Origin: Azoarcus sp. DD4
Lineage (GTDB): Bacteria > Pseudomonadota > Gammaproteobacteria > Burkholderiales > Rhodocyclaceae
NCBI RefSeq assembly: GCF_006496635.1
Contig: NZ_CP022958.1
Coordinates: 4,030,001 to 4,094,000 of the forward strand
Direction: 5' to 3'
Length of the DNA stretch: 64,000 bases
The notes beneath the pieces are model-generated. The model was given only the letters and a program-made list of their open reading frames with translations. It was not told the origin of the DNA and ran no database searches. Positions 8,319 to 17,678 of this stretch are shown piece after piece. Position 1 is the stretch's first letter. Each line of letters begins with the position of its first letter. A program made the position numbers and the translations under genes.

Positions 8319-9146
8319 ATGGCACGAGAAACCGGAATCAGCCGCGGCGCGACCTGGCTTGCCGCACTTGCGCGGGATGGTGCTACCGCCGTTACCGGCT
8401 ACCCCGCTTCGATCCGGGTGGCGGATGCGACGCTCGCTGGCGAACCGGCACGATACATCGCGGTGGTGCCGGACCCCCACAATCCCTTCCCGCGGGCACG
8501 GCGGGGCGAGGTCGGTCTGATCGAAGGGTGGGCGCTGGCGCGCGCCGTACGCGAGGTGATCGCCGCCGACGCCGGCAGCGCGAGGCCCCGCCCCATCGTC
8601 GCCGTCATCGACGTGACGAGCCAGGCCTACGGCCGGCGCGAGGAGGCCTACGGCATCCACCAGGCGCTTGCCGGCGCCGCCGCCGCCTATGCCGACGCGC
8701 GGCTTGCCGGGCATCCGGTGATCGGGCTCATCGTCGGCAAGGCGATGTCCGGTGCGCTGCTCGCACATGGCTACCAGGCCAACCGCCTGATCGCCCTGGA
8801 CGATCCACAGGTCATGGTCCATGCGATGGGCAAGGCCGCCGCGGCCCGGGTGACCCTGCGCTCGGTCGAGCAACTCGAGGCGCTGGCCGAAAGGATTCCG
8901 CCAATGGCATACGACATCGGCAGCTTCGCCAGACTCGGGCTGCTCTGGCGCCTGCTGACGGTGTCGCAGCCGGATGCGCCCGGCGGGGCGGACCTCGACC
9001 GCGTCGACAGCTGCCTCGTCGAAGCGCTCGCCGACATCCGCGCGGACACCCGCCGCGACCTGTCGGGGCGGCTAGGGCAGCCGGCCCGCCGCCTCTCGCG
9101 CGAGGTGCGGGAACGCCTGCGGGCAGGCTGGGAGGCGTGTCGATGA
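8319..9146 (+). CDS. mdcE: Malonate decarboxylase gamma subunit
   Basis: 275 residues, partner of MdcD in the malonyl-S-ACP decarboxylase. It has the second carboxyltransferase half with VIDVTSQAYGRREEAYGIH and IGLIVGKAMSGALLAHGYQA. The ATG lies 1 bp after the mdcD stop with GGAGG at 8306-8310. The open frame extends upstream inside mdcD, but that part is a shadow of mdcD. Confidence 0.95.
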   Translation: MARETGISRGATWLAALARDGATAVTGYPASIRVADATLAGEPARYIAVVPDPHNPFPRARRGEVGLIEGWALARAVREVIAADAGSARPRPIVAVIDVTSQAYGRREEAYGIHQALAGAAAAYADARLAGHPVIGLIVGKAMSGALLAHGYQANRLIALDDPQVMVHAMGKAAAARVTLRSVEQLEALAERIPPMAYDIGSFARLGLLWRLLTVSQPDAPGGADLDRVDSCLVEALADIRADTRRDLSGRLGQPARRLSREVRERLRAGWEACR

Positions 9147-9257
9147 CGAGACCCTGATCGATTTGCCCGGGTGGGGGACAGGAGGAGACACCACGCCCCC
9201 GCCCACTGAAGCAAACGCGGCTGCAGCGGCAGCCACAACACCAAAGGAGAAAGCATC

Positions 9258-9647
9258 ATGGCCATCTATGGAACCGCCTTGCTGGCGGCCTGCGTCCTCG
9301 TCGGACTTTTCATTGGCGACATCCTCGGCGCGGCGATCGGCGTCAAAGCCAATGTCGGCGGCGTCGGATTCGCGATGATCCTGCTGATCTTCGCTTCGGA
9401 ATACCTGCGCAAGCGCAATCTGCTTCCCACGCCGACCATGGAAGGCGTGCACTTCTGGAGCGCCATCTACATCCCCGTCGTGGTCGCCATGGCGGCCCAG
9501 CAGAACGTCGTGGCCGCAGTGAAGGGGGGGCCGGCGGCGATCCTGGCCGGCGCGCTCGCCACCGCCGTCTGTTTCGCACTCATCCCTGTCATCGCGCGTA
9601 TCGGCACCAGCGGTCCGGTCGCCGACGCGAAAGCTGTTGCGGAGTAA
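9258..9647 (+). CDS. madL: Malonate transporter subunit MadL
   Basis: 129 residues with about four hydrophobic segments. MadL and MadM form a two-subunit malonate:Na+ symporter in Malonomonas and other malonate users. AAAGGAGAAAGCATC precedes the ATG. It sits inside the mdc operon between mdcE (110-bp gap) and mdcG, so transport and decarboxylation appear co-expressed. Confidence 0.94.
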   Translation: MAIYGTALLAACVLVGLFIGDILGAAIGVKANVGGVGFAMILLIFASEYLRKRNLLPTPTMEGVHFWSAIYIPVVVAMAAQQNVVAAVKGGPAAILAGALATAVCFALIPVIARIGTSGPVADAKAVAE

Positions 9648-9653
9648 GCCGTC

Positions 9654-10418
9654 ATGGAAAAGATCCTTCTCGACGTCCTCACCAAGAACGGGCTCCTCAC
9701 CGGCTTTGCCGTCATCGGCCTGACCATGATCCTGTCCTACTGGCTGTCGAGCCGCTTCACCCGCGGCAAGCTGCACGGATCGGCCATCGCGATCATGCTC
9801 GGATTGGCGCTGGCCTACGTCAGCGGCCTTTTTACCGGCGGCCAGAAGGGCGTCGCCGACGTGCCGCTGCTCACCGGGGTCGGCTTGCTGGGCGGGGCGA
9901 TGATTCGTGACTTCGCTATCACTGCCACCGCATTCGGCGTGCATTTCCAGGAGATCCGCAAGGCGGGCCTGAGCGGTGTCGTGTCGCTGCTGGTCGGCGT
10001 GGTGCTGTCCTTCGTGATCGGTGCCGCGGTGGCAGCCGCGTTCGGTTACACCGACGCCGTGAGCATGGCGACGATCGGTGCCGGGGCGGTGACCTACATC
10101 GTCGGTCCGGTAACCGGCGCGGCGATCGGCGCCAGTTCGGATGTCATGGCGCTGTCGATTGCCGCCGGACTGGTGAAAGCCATCCTCGTCATGATCGCCT
10201 CGCCCTTCTTCGCGCCGCGCATCGGGCTCGACAATCCGCGCACCGCGATGGTCTTCGGCGGCATGATGGGTACGACCAGCGGAGTCTGCGGCGCACTCGC
10301 GGCGATCGATCCCAAGCTCGTCCCCTACGGCGCGATGACCTCGACCTTCTATACCGGCCTGGGTTGCCTGATGGGGCCGTCGGTGCTGTTCCTCGCCACC
10401 CAGGCCATGGTCGGCTGA
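9654..10418 (+). CDS. madM: Malonate transporter subunit MadM
   Basis: 254 residues with roughly seven to eight transmembrane helices and glycine-rich membrane segments such as GAVTYIVGPVTGAAIGA. It is the larger subunit of the MadLM malonate transporter and starts 6 bp after madL. It acts in the inner membrane and delivers malonate to the cytosolic decarboxylase complex. Confidence 0.94.
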   Translation: MEKILLDVLTKNGLLTGFAVIGLTMILSYWLSSRFTRGKLHGSAIAIMLGLALAYVSGLFTGGQKGVADVPLLTGVGLLGGAMIRDFAITATAFGVHFQEIRKAGLSGVVSLLVGVVLSFVIGAAVAAAFGYTDAVSMATIGAGAVTYIVGPVTGAAIGASSDVMALSIAAGLVKAILVMIASPFFAPRIGLDNPRTAMVFGGMMGTTSGVCGALAAIDPKLVPYGAMTSTFYTGLGCLMGPSVLFLATQAMVG

Positions 10419-10436
10419 AGACAGGGAGAGAGCCCG

Positions 10437-11060
10437 ATGCGCGCTCACGATCTGCTCTGGCTAAGGCCGGCGGCCTGCGCCGGCGGGGCGGCCCTGCCCG
10501 ACTGGGTCGAGCCGGACTGGCCGGTGGTCGTCCGGCGGGCACCGCAGGCCGGGCGGGATCTGATCCCGGTCGGGCTGCGCGGTCGGACCCGCAACCAGCG
10601 CCATGCCGCCTGGGTGGCCCCTGCCCGGGTGGCGCGTTGCTGCACGCCGGAGGCGCTGGCGCTCGAGCGCGGGTGGGAGCGACGCTGCGGTGGCGGCTTG
10701 GGCTGCCTCGACACCCTTGCCCGCATCGCCCCCATGCTCGATGCGGCCGGCCTGGCGTGGGGGCCGACCGGCAGTGTCGGATTCGCCCTCGCGAGCGGGG
10801 TGGACATCCTGCATCCGCAAAGCGATCTCGACCTGCTGGTGCGGGCGGAGCGTCCGCTCGATGCAGACCAGATCGTCCTGCTGCAATCCCTGAAGCTTGA
10901 TGCAGCTTGCCGCCTCGATGTTCAGGTCGACACCGGCCACGGCGGCTTCGCCCTCGACGAATGGCTGGCCGGACGTCGCACGGTACTGCTGAAGACCGCG
11001 GATGGTCCCCGCCTCGTGGGCAACCCCTGGCAGCCGGACGCGGAGGCGTGTCGGCCATGA
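10437..11060 (+). CDS. mdcG: Malonate decarboxylase holo-ACP synthase (phosphoribosyl-dephospho-CoA transferase)
   Basis: 207 residues. It transfers the phosphoribosyl-dephospho-CoA group from the MdcB product onto the MdcC serine. The nucleotidyltransferase motif GSVGFALASG near 112-121 is followed by the metal-binding pair D130 and D132 in PQSDLDLLV. It is translationally coupled to mdcH by an ATGA overlap. Confidence 0.93.
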   Translation: MRAHDLLWLRPAACAGGAALPDWVEPDWPVVVRRAPQAGRDLIPVGLRGRTRNQRHAAWVAPARVARCCTPEALALERGWERRCGGGLGCLDTLARIAPMLDAAGLAWGPTGSVGFALASGVDILHPQSDLDLLVRAERPLDADQIVLLQSLKLDAACRLDVQVDTGHGGFALDEWLAGRRTVLLKTADGPRLVGNPWQPDAEACRP

Positions 11061-11995
11061 GCGTGCTGTTCACTTTTCCGGGCCAGGGTTCGCAATCACC
11101 GGGGATGCTGTCGCGGCTGCCGGCCGATGTCGAAGTCGAACGCACCCTCGCCCAGACGCAAGCGGTGCTCGGCCGCAATCCACTCGAACTGGATACCGAG
11201 GAGGCCCTGCAGTCCACGGTGGCGGTACAGCTATCCCTGCTGATCGCCGGCGTGGCGATGGCGCGTACCCTGATCGCCCGCGGCGCCGCGCCGGACGTGG
11301 TGGCCGGCATGTCGATCGGGGCCTATCCGGCGGCGGTCATCGCCGGCGTACTCGACTACGAGGATGCATTGCGTCTCGTTGCCCTGCGCGGTCGCCTGAT
11401 GGAAGAAGCTTTTCCGGCGGGGCATGGCATGACGGCGGTGATCGGCCTGGACCTCGGTGGCGTGGAGCGTATCGTCGGCCGGGTCCACTCGCCATCGCAG
11501 CCGGTCTTCGTTGCGAATGTCAATGCGGAGCAACAGATCATCGTCGCCGGCGCCAATGCGGCAATGGAAGCGGTCGCCGGCCTCGCCTTCGAGCAGGGGG
11601 CGACGCGTTGCGAGCGCCTGGCGGTGAGTGTCCCGTCGCACTGCGAACTGCTGGCGCCGGTCGCACATGCAATGAAGCGCGCGATCGCCGCGTCGTCCCC
11701 GCGGCGTCCGCGTATCGGCTTCCTGAGCAGCAGCGCCGCACGCGCGCTCTCGGATCCGGCGCGAATCGCCGACGATCTGGCCGGCAACGTTGCGCGGCGG
11801 GTGAACTGGCTCGACACCGCCAAGCTCGCGTGGGAACGGGGCGCCCGACTGGCGATCGAGATGCCGAGCCGCGACGTCCTGACCGGACTCACCCAGGCCG
11901 CCTTTGCGGAGGGGCTTGCACTTTGCTGCGACAACAACCGCGTGGATACGGTTTGCACGCTCGTCCGGCGGGAGCGGGAAGGCGGGCTTCGTTGA
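11057..11995 (+). CDS. mdcH: Malonate decarboxylase epsilon subunit (malonyl-CoA:ACP transacylase)
   Basis: 312 residues, FabD-like acyltransferase that primes the ACP thiol from malonyl-CoA. FTFPGQGSQ is at the N-terminus and the nucleophile elbow is GMSIG rather than the common GHSLG, a variant found in MdcH proteins. It is the last gene of the operon; its start overlaps mdcG by 4 bp. No clear intrinsic terminator follows. Confidence 0.93.
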   Translation: MSVLFTFPGQGSQSPGMLSRLPADVEVERTLAQTQAVLGRNPLELDTEEALQSTVAVQLSLLIAGVAMARTLIARGAAPDVVAGMSIGAYPAAVIAGVLDYEDALRLVALRGRLMEEAFPAGHGMTAVIGLDLGGVERIVGRVHSPSQPVFVANVNAEQQIIVAGANAAMEAVAGLAFEQGATRCERLAVSVPSHCELLAPVAHAMKRAIAASSPRRPRIGFLSSSAARALSDPARIADDLAGNVARRVNWLDTAKLAWERGARLAIEMPSRDVLTGLTQAAFAEGLALCCDNNRVDTVCTLVRREREGGLR

Positions 11996-12087
11996 GCTTT
12001 CGGCGGCAGCAGGCATCGGAGCAAGCCCCGCTCCATGCCGGGCAAGCGCCGCGAGCGCCTCGTTCGAGCGGGACGTATGCATACCCT

Positions 12088-12105
12088 GCGTGACGACCGT
12101 CACGC
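12088..12105. promoter_or_regulatory. Short perfect inverted repeat upstream of the PEP-CTERM gene
   Basis: GCGTGACG and CGTCACGC are separated by AC, about 90 bp before the PEP-CTERM start codon. It could be an operator or a small hairpin at the end of the mdc transcript. Nothing in the sequence decides between these. Confidence 0.35.
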
Positions 12106-12193
12106 CACCGTCAATGCCTTTTGAATATGCTTTGCGCACGATCGAATGACATAGGGCTCCGCACCCTCTCCTTGTGCGCCCCTCCCACGCACA

Positions 12194-13063
12194 ATGAACA
12201 AGACGACCCGCCTCCGCCTGCTCGCTGCCTTCGCACTCGCCGCCGGCAGCACCGCCGCCAACGCCACCCTCGTCACCTACAGCTTCACCGGCGCCGTGGC
12301 GGACTCCTACCAGTCCGACCAGTCCTACACCTACGACAGCGCCAGCGGCTACACCTACTCGCCAACCTACGGCTCCACGTCCGACAACGTCACCGCCAGC
12401 ATGAGCTTCGTGGTCGACGCCAGCCGCTACACGAACATCGACGGCACGCCGGGATATACCACCTCGGGCTTCGACACGCTGCCTTCGCCAGCCTGGCTCA
12501 GCAGCAGCTCCAGTGCTTCCAGCCCGCTGATGTCGTTTGCGCTTTCCTCGTTCGGCAATCTCGCCAGCGGCCTCACCGCGTACACCTCGGCTTACAGCGG
12601 CAACACCGGTTCGCTCAGTCTGTTCGATCACGTCGCCTACCTGGCGCCGATCTACACCTATGACGATGCCGGACGTCTAACCTCGTTCGAGAACCTGTTG
12701 ACGATGAACCGGATGATGCTGGGCGGGGACATCACGCTCGACCTGGTCGATGGCAAGTTGCTGCCGGTTGCCATCAACAGCCTCGACTGGGGCGAGATCC
12801 ACCAGTTCTGGATGGCCCAGCGTATTACCTACACCTACGACGCCGACGGCAACCTCATCGGGAGTACCGAGGTGCGCACGCAGAAGGTGTCCTTACTAAA
12901 CATCGCCGACTGGAGCATCAGCTTCAGTTCGGCGGCCATGGCGGTGCCGGAACCCGCCTCGCTCGCACTGGTTTGTCTTGGCCTTGCGGGCCTCGGGCTG
13001 CGGCGCCGGCGTGCCGCGCCGAGCAGCGGCAGCGATCACGCGAGCTGCGCGACGATGGCATAA
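12194..13063 (+). CDS. PEP-CTERM sorting-domain protein
   Basis: 289 residues: signal peptide 1-25 (ending ANA), a Ser/Thr/Tyr-rich exported body without a recognised domain, and a C-terminal VPEPASLALVCLGLAGLGL segment followed by RRRR. This is the PEP-CTERM signal recognised by exosortase (EpsH/XrtA) in bacteria that make exopolysaccharide. The sequence runs about 20 residues past the arginine cluster, longer than usual, and overlaps the convergent methyltransferase gene by 28 bp. No exosortase gene lies in the window, so it depends on one elsewhere. Function of the body is unknown. Confidence 0.85.
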   Translation: MNKTTRLRLLAAFALAAGSTAANATLVTYSFTGAVADSYQSDQSYTYDSASGYTYSPTYGSTSDNVTASMSFVVDASRYTNIDGTPGYTTSGFDTLPSPAWLSSSSSASSPLMSFALSSFGNLASGLTAYTSAYSGNTGSLSLFDHVAYLAPIYTYDDAGRLTSFENLLTMNRMMLGGDITLDLVDGKLLPVAINSLDWGEIHQFWMAQRITYTYDADGNLIGSTEVRTQKVSLLNIADWSISFSSAAMAVPEPASLALVCLGLAGLGLRRRRAAPSSGSDHASCATMA

Positions 13064-13659
13064 CGCCCCTTGTCGCGGCCGCCGGTCGGCTCGTTCATGA
13101 ACTCGGCGATCAGCGGCCTGAAGCCGAGTCCGTCGAGCAGGGCCAAGGTGCGCTCCGGCGTGTGCGAATCGTAGAAGAAGGTCTCGCCGAACATGGTGTC
13201 GGTAAAGGCGGGATGTTCGGAGCCGCCGCAGGTGAGCATCAGCCGCCCGCCGGGGTGCAGGCGGTCGCGGATGCGGCGCAGGATCGCTTCGTGCTGGCTG
13301 CGCTCGATGTGGAACAGCGCATCCCAGCAGATCGCCGCGGCGTAACGCGCGCCGCCTGCCGCCCCGCCCACGTCGAACCCGCAATCCTCCAGCGTCGCGC
13401 ATATCCACGTCTGCCCCGGAAAGCGCTGCCGCGCCAGCGCCAGCATGCCTTCCGACTGGTCGTAGCCCACCACCCGAAAACCGCGCGCGATGACGTATTC
13501 CGCCATCGGACGGCCGGTGCCGCAGCCGGCGTCCAGCACCGTGGCGCCGGGCGGCAGGCCGGCCAGCAGGGTGTCGAGATAGAACTGCTCGCGGCCGTAG
13601 AAGCTGTGCCGCGCCTCGTCCCAGCGCGCTGCGATCGCGTCGTAGGCGGCGCGGTTCAT
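13036..13659 (-). CDS. SAM-dependent class I methyltransferase
   Basis: 207 residues. Motif I is VLDAGCGTGRPM near residue 40-52, followed by GYDQSEGML and DALFHIE, which fits a Methyltransf_11/25 domain. The substrate is unknown. The ATG at 13659 overlaps the stop of the upstream RibD-like gene (ATGA), so the two are co-translated; the frame continues upstream but only as a shadow. It converges with the PEP-CTERM gene. Confidence 0.85.
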   Translation of the reverse strand: MNRAAYDAIAARWDEARHSFYGREQFYLDTLLAGLPPGATVLDAGCGTGRPMAEYVIARGFRVVGYDQSEGMLALARQRFPGQTWICATLEDCGFDVGGAAGGARYAAAICWDALFHIERSQHEAILRRIRDRLHPGGRLMLTCGGSEHPAFTDTMFGETFFYDSHTPERTLALLDGLGFRPLIAEFMNEPTGGRDKGRYAIVAQLA

Positions 13660-14204
13660 GCCCGGCGTACGCGATAGGTGGATTGGACGAAGCCGAAGGG
13701 ATAGGCGCGGCTGGCGACCAGCTCCAGCGCCACGTCGGCGTCGAGCGCGCCGAACAGCCGCCGGCCGCTGCCGAGCAGCACCGGGATGGTGGTGACGGTG
13801 AGGTCGGCGATCAGCCCCGCGGCGAGGAAGCGCTGAATGGTGATGCCGCCGTCCACATAGATGCGCCGCACGCCCTCGCCCGCCAGCCGCGCCGTCAGCG
13901 CCGCAGGCGTCTCGTTGGACACCGACACGGTGGACGGCAGCGTGGCCGGCAGCGCCAGCGGCCGGCTGGTGAGCACAATCAGGCGCTTGTCGCCGTAGGG
14001 CCATTCGGGAAAGCCGAGCACCAGCTCGAAGGTGTTGCGCCCCATCACCAGCACATCCACCGTATCCATGAAGGCGGCGTAGCCGCAGTCCTCGCCCGGC
14101 GGAACCACGGCGTTGGCCGCCTCCAGCCAGTCGATGGCGCCGTCGGCGCGGGAGATGTAGCCGTCGAGGCTGGTGGCGATGAAGACAGACGCGGTGAGGG
14201 TCAT
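13656..14204 (-). CDS. Dihydrofolate-reductase-like (RibD C-terminal domain) reductase
   Basis: 182 residues of the RibD_C/DHFR-like fold: start ASVFIATSLDGYISR, then VLVMGRNTFE and a nucleotide-binding IYVDGGITIQRFL. Stand-alone proteins of this family are predicted NADPH-dependent reductases of unknown substrate. It lies in a minus-strand group with an FMN reductase, an isochorismatase-like hydrolase and a pirin, which suggests a redox or detoxification function. A second family member is at 17679. Confidence 0.85.
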   Translation of the reverse strand: MTLTASVFIATSLDGYISRADGAIDWLEAANAVVPPGEDCGYAAFMDTVDVLVMGRNTFELVLGFPEWPYGDKRLIVLTSRPLALPATLPSTVSVSNETPAALTARLAGEGVRRIYVDGGITIQRFLAAGLIADLTVTTIPVLLGSGRRLFGALDADVALELVASRAYPFGFVQSTYRVRRA

Positions 14205-14237
14205 CGGATTCGGGTATCGGTGAAAAGTGGTCGGGGG

Positions 14238-14798
14238 TCAGCGCAGGCGGAGCGTCCAGTCGCGCAGCGCTTCGAGCAGGCGGCGGATGTGGCCGCGGGT
14301 GGCTTCGTCGGTGAGCGCACCGGTGTCGTCGAAGAGCTGGCCGGCGTTGCCTATCATCACTTCCGGCTTGTTGAGCAGGAGCAGGTCGAGGAAGACCATG
14401 GACTGGCGCAGATGGTACTGGGCCCGCGCCGTCCCCAGCCGCCCGGGGCTGGCCCCCATCACCGCCGCCGGTTTGCCGGCAAAGGGCTGGTCGGGCGGCC
14501 GCGACACCCAGTCGATCGCGTTCTTGAGCACGCCGGGCATCGAGTAGTTGTACTCCGGCGTCACGATCAGCAGCGCGTCGGCGGCGCGGATCTGCTGGCG
14601 CAGGCGCTCGACCGCGGGCGGAAAGCCCTGGGCATAGACGTCCTCGTTGTACAGCGGGATGTCGGCGATATCGGCGATATCGATCTGCATGCCGGCGGGC
14701 GCCAGCCGCACTGCCTCACGCAGGGCTGCGGTGTTGAAGGAAGCGCGGCGCAGGCTGCCGGAAATGCCGAGTACCTTGATCTGCTGCGTATCGTTCAT
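14238..14798 (-). CDS. NADPH-dependent FMN reductase family protein
   Basis: 186 residues, flavodoxin-like. GISGSLRRASFN binds the FMN phosphate, and TPEYNYSMPGVLKNAIDWVSRP is the YxxS/PEYN motif of the SsuE/ChrR/NQO-like reductases. It probably reduces quinones, chromate or FMN using NADPH in the cytosol. ATG 14798 has GGGAGG six bases upstream. The open frame continues further upstream, but without a ribosome binding site. Confidence 0.9.
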   Translation of the reverse strand: MNDTQQIKVLGISGSLRRASFNTAALREAVRLAPAGMQIDIADIADIPLYNEDVYAQGFPPAVERLRQQIRAADALLIVTPEYNYSMPGVLKNAIDWVSRPPDQPFAGKPAAVMGASPGRLGTARAQYHLRQSMVFLDLLLLNKPEVMIGNAGQLFDDTGALTDEATRGHIRRLLEALRDWTLRLR

Positions 14799-14950
14799 GT
14801 CATGCCTCCCGTAGGTGTGGTCACGGACTGCCGGCCCATACCCGGTCCGTATGCACTGGGGATTGAACGCCTTTCGGGCGCATCGGACAAGCGAAAGAGC
14901 GTCGTCGAACCGGCGCCCCGCCACCGTTCGGGCAGCGGGGCCGCCTTCGC

Positions 14951-15577
14951 TTACTTGCCGCCCTTCAGCGTGGTGTAGCTGGTGATGAGGTTGCGGTAGT
15001 CCGGGATGTGGTTGGAGAACAGCGTGCCCAGGCCCTCGATGTCGTTGCGCCAGTCGCGATGCAGTTCGCAGGCGACGCCGAACCATGTCATCAGCTGTGC
15101 GCCGGCGGCGGACATGCGGTCCCAGGCGGAATCGCGGGTGAGTTCGTTGAAGGTGCCGGAGGCATCCGTCACCACGAAGACCTCGTAGCCCTCCTCCAGC
15201 GCGGACAGCGCCGGGAAGGCCACGCACACTTCGGTCACCACGCCGGCGATGATCAGCTGCTTCTTGCCGGTGGCCTTCACCGCCTGTACGAAGTCGGCGT
15301 TGTCCCAGGCGTTGATCTGGCCGGGACGCGCGATGTAGGGCGCCTCGGGGAAGGTCTCCTTCAGCTCCGGCACCAGCGGGCCGTTGGGGCCGTCCTCGAA
15401 GCTGGTGGTGAGGATGGTCGGCAGGCCGAAATACTTGGCGAGGTCGGCCAGCGCCAGCACGTTGTTCTTGAAGCGGTCGGGTTCGATGTCGCGCACCAGG
15501 GACAGCAGGCCGGCCTGGTGATCGACCATCAGCACGGCGGCGTTGTTCTTGTCGAGACGGACGTAGGGTTGTGCCAT
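14951..15577 (-). CDS. Isochorismatase-family (YcaC-like) cysteine hydrolase
   Basis: 208 residues. The start carries AVLMVDHQAGLLSLV (catalytic Asp), then a Lys region and IIAGVVTEVCVAF, where the Cys is the nucleophile. This matches the YcaC/nicotinamidase-related family. The substrate is unknown. ATG 15577 has GGAG about 8 nt upstream. YcaC-like hydrolases next to a pirin and a divergent LysR are a common proteobacterial arrangement, which supports a shared regulon. Confidence 0.9.
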   Translation of the reverse strand: MAQPYVRLDKNNAAVLMVDHQAGLLSLVRDIEPDRFKNNVLALADLAKYFGLPTILTTSFEDGPNGPLVPELKETFPEAPYIARPGQINAWDNADFVQAVKATGKKQLIIAGVVTEVCVAFPALSALEEGYEVFVVTDASGTFNELTRDSAWDRMSAAGAQLMTWFGVACELHRDWRNDIEGLGTLFSNHIPDYRNLITSYTTLKGGK

Positions 15578-15684
15578 GGTTTTGCTCCTTTGCTCTCTGG
15601 GGGATGCCGCGCCGCCCTGCCCCGTGGGCGAAGCGGACGGCGCGGCGGATGTGGCGTGCGGCGGGATTGCCGCACGCCGGTTCC

Positions 15685-16581
15685 TCATGCCGCCGGTTCG
15701 GCTGCCGGCGCGGGTTGGGGGTCGAGCCGGCCGAAGCGGCCCGCGGTGTAGTCGTCGATCGCCTGGTTGATTTCGTCGGCGTCGTTCATCACGAAGGGGC
15801 CGTGGCCGACGATGGGTTCGGCTATCGGATCGCCGGCAAGCAGCAGCACCAGCGCGTCGTTGTTGGCCTCCAGCGCCACGCCGTTGCCCTTGCGGTCCAG
15901 CACCGCCAGCTGACCGTCGCGCACGATCGCCTTGCCGTTCACCTGCAACGTGCCGCGCAACACCACCACGGCGCCGGTCCAGCCTTCCGGCAACGGCAGC
16001 TCGACGTAGCCGCCTGCGTTCAGGCGCAGGTCCCATACCGCCAGCGGGGTGAAGGTGTGCGCCGGGCCGCGCCGGCCGTCCAGCTCGCCGGCGACGATGC
16101 GGGCGCTGCCGGCGCCGTTGGCCAGCTCCACCACCGGAATCTGCGCCGCGGTGATCGCCTGGTAGCCGGGCGCGGTCATCTTGTCGCGGGCCGGCAGGTT
16201 CACCCACAGCTGCACCATTTCCAGCTCGCCGCCCGTGCGGGCAAAGCCGCGGCCGTGGAATTCCTCGTGCAGGATGCCGGCACCGGCGGTCATCCACTGC
16301 ACGTCGCCGGGGCCGATCAGGCCGCCCTGGCCGGTGGAATCGCGATGTGCGACCTCGCCGCGATAAACCAGCGTCACGGTCTCGAAACCACGGTGCGGAT
16401 GCGCACCGACACCGCGCTGCGCGGCGGTCGGTTCGAAGACGGCCGGGCCGGCATGGTCGAGCAGCAGGAAGGGGCTGAGCTGGCGGCCATGGCTGCGGTA
16501 GTCGAACAGGCTACGCACCGGAAAGCCGTCGCCCACCCAATGGGATCGCGGGGCAGCGTAGACACCGAGGATGCGCTTCAT
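15685..16581 (-). CDS. Pirin family protein
   Basis: 298 residues, bicupin fold. The metal-binding N-terminal cupin shows GAHPHRGFETVTLVYRGEV and HEEFHGRGF (His/His/His/Glu ligands), as in Fe-binding pirins; some are quercetin dioxygenases and others redox-sensing regulators. I prefer ATG 16581 because AGGAG lies 6 nt before it, whereas the ATG at 16587 would abut that site. It is the first gene of the minus-strand cluster, divergent from a LysR gene. Confidence 0.92.
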   Translation of the reverse strand: MKRILGVYAAPRSHWVGDGFPVRSLFDYRSHGRQLSPFLLLDHAGPAVFEPTAAQRGVGAHPHRGFETVTLVYRGEVAHRDSTGQGGLIGPGDVQWMTAGAGILHEEFHGRGFARTGGELEMVQLWVNLPARDKMTAPGYQAITAAQIPVVELANGAGSARIVAGELDGRRGPAHTFTPLAVWDLRLNAGGYVELPLPEGWTGAVVVLRGTLQVNGKAIVRDGQLAVLDRKGNGVALEANNDALVLLLAGDPIAEPIVGHGPFVMNDADEINQAIDDYTAGRFGRLDPQPAPAAEPAA

Positions 16582-16704
16582 CTTCATCTCCTGACTGATG
16601 GCTGGGTAACAGCCTGGAAATCACTATAAAGATGCACCGCCGGTGCGATAAGACGGCAAAATTCGCTCTCAGCGTCCTATCAATGGAACAGTGAGGCAAG
16701 CGCG

Positions 16705-17610
16705 ATGGAGGATCTGAACGACCTCTACTACTACGTCCGGGTGGTCGACAACGGCGGCTTCGCGGCCGCCGGGCGCGCGCTCGGGCTACCTAAATCCAAG
16801 CTTAGTCGGCGTATCGCGCTGCTGGAGGAACGCCTCGGCGTGCGCCTGATCCAGCGCTCCACCCGCCACTTCTCGGTGACCGAAATCGGCCAGACCTATT
16901 ACGAGCATTGCCGCGCGATGCTGGTGGAGGCCGAAGCGGCGCAGGAGGCGATCGAGCGCACCCGCGCCGAGCCGCGCGGGGTGGTGCGGATGAGCTGCCC
17001 GATCGCGATCCTGCACGCCCACGTCGGCCGCATGCTGGCGGAGTTCCTGGCCGCGCATCCGCAGGTGGAGCTGCACCTGGAAGCGACCAACCGGCGGGTG
17101 TCGCCGCTCAACGAGGGTTTCGATCTGGCGCTGCGGGTGCGGCCGCCACCGCTTGCCGACAGCGAGCTGGTGCTGCGCGTGCTGTCCGACCGCAGCCAGT
17201 GCCTGGTGGCCAGCCCCGCGCTGATCGCCGCACTCGGCGCCCCCGCCGCGCCGGCCGACCTCGACCGCTACCCCAGCCTGGCGCTCGGGCCGCCGCAGGA
17301 AGACCACCTGTGGACGCTGTACGGGCCGGACGCCGCGCAGGCCACGCTGCACCACCAGCCGCGCCTGATCACCAGCGACATGGTGGCGCTCAGGCGCGCG
17401 GCGCTGGCCGGCGTCGGCGTGGTGCAGCTGCCGACGCTGATGGTGTGCGACGAACTTGCCGCCGGCAGCCTGGTCCGCCTGCTGCCGGGCTGGGCACCGC
17501 GGCGCGAGATCATCCACGTGGTCTATCCCTCGCGCCGCGGCCTGCTGCCGGCGGTGCGGGCCCTGATCGACCACCTCGCCGCGGCGTTCCGGGCGCTGGA
17601 CGAGGACTGA
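16705..17610 (+). CDS. LysR-family transcriptional regulator of the pirin cluster
   Basis: 301 residues: N-terminal winged HTH (GGFAAAGRALGLPKSKLSRRIALLE, shown here only by its position about 17-42), then a LysR substrate-binding domain from about 90. It is divergent from the pirin gene with about 120 bp between the starts and likely controls that cluster. The effector is unknown. Downstream a RibD-like gene follows on the same strand. Confidence 0.88.
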   Translation: MEDLNDLYYYVRVVDNGGFAAAGRALGLPKSKLSRRIALLEERLGVRLIQRSTRHFSVTEIGQTYYEHCRAMLVEAEAAQEAIERTRAEPRGVVRMSCPIAILHAHVGRMLAEFLAAHPQVELHLEATNRRVSPLNEGFDLALRVRPPPLADSELVLRVLSDRSQCLVASPALIAALGAPAAPADLDRYPSLALGPPQEDHLWTLYGPDAAQATLHHQPRLITSDMVALRRAALAGVGVVQLPTLMVCDELAAGSLVRLLPGWAPRREIIHVVYPSRRGLLPAVRALIDHLAAAFRALDED

Positions 17611-17678
17611 GGCGCGGCGCCTAGCAGAGCAGCCGCGGCCCTGCCATCCTGAAGGCATCACCGCCGAGGAGCCACGCC

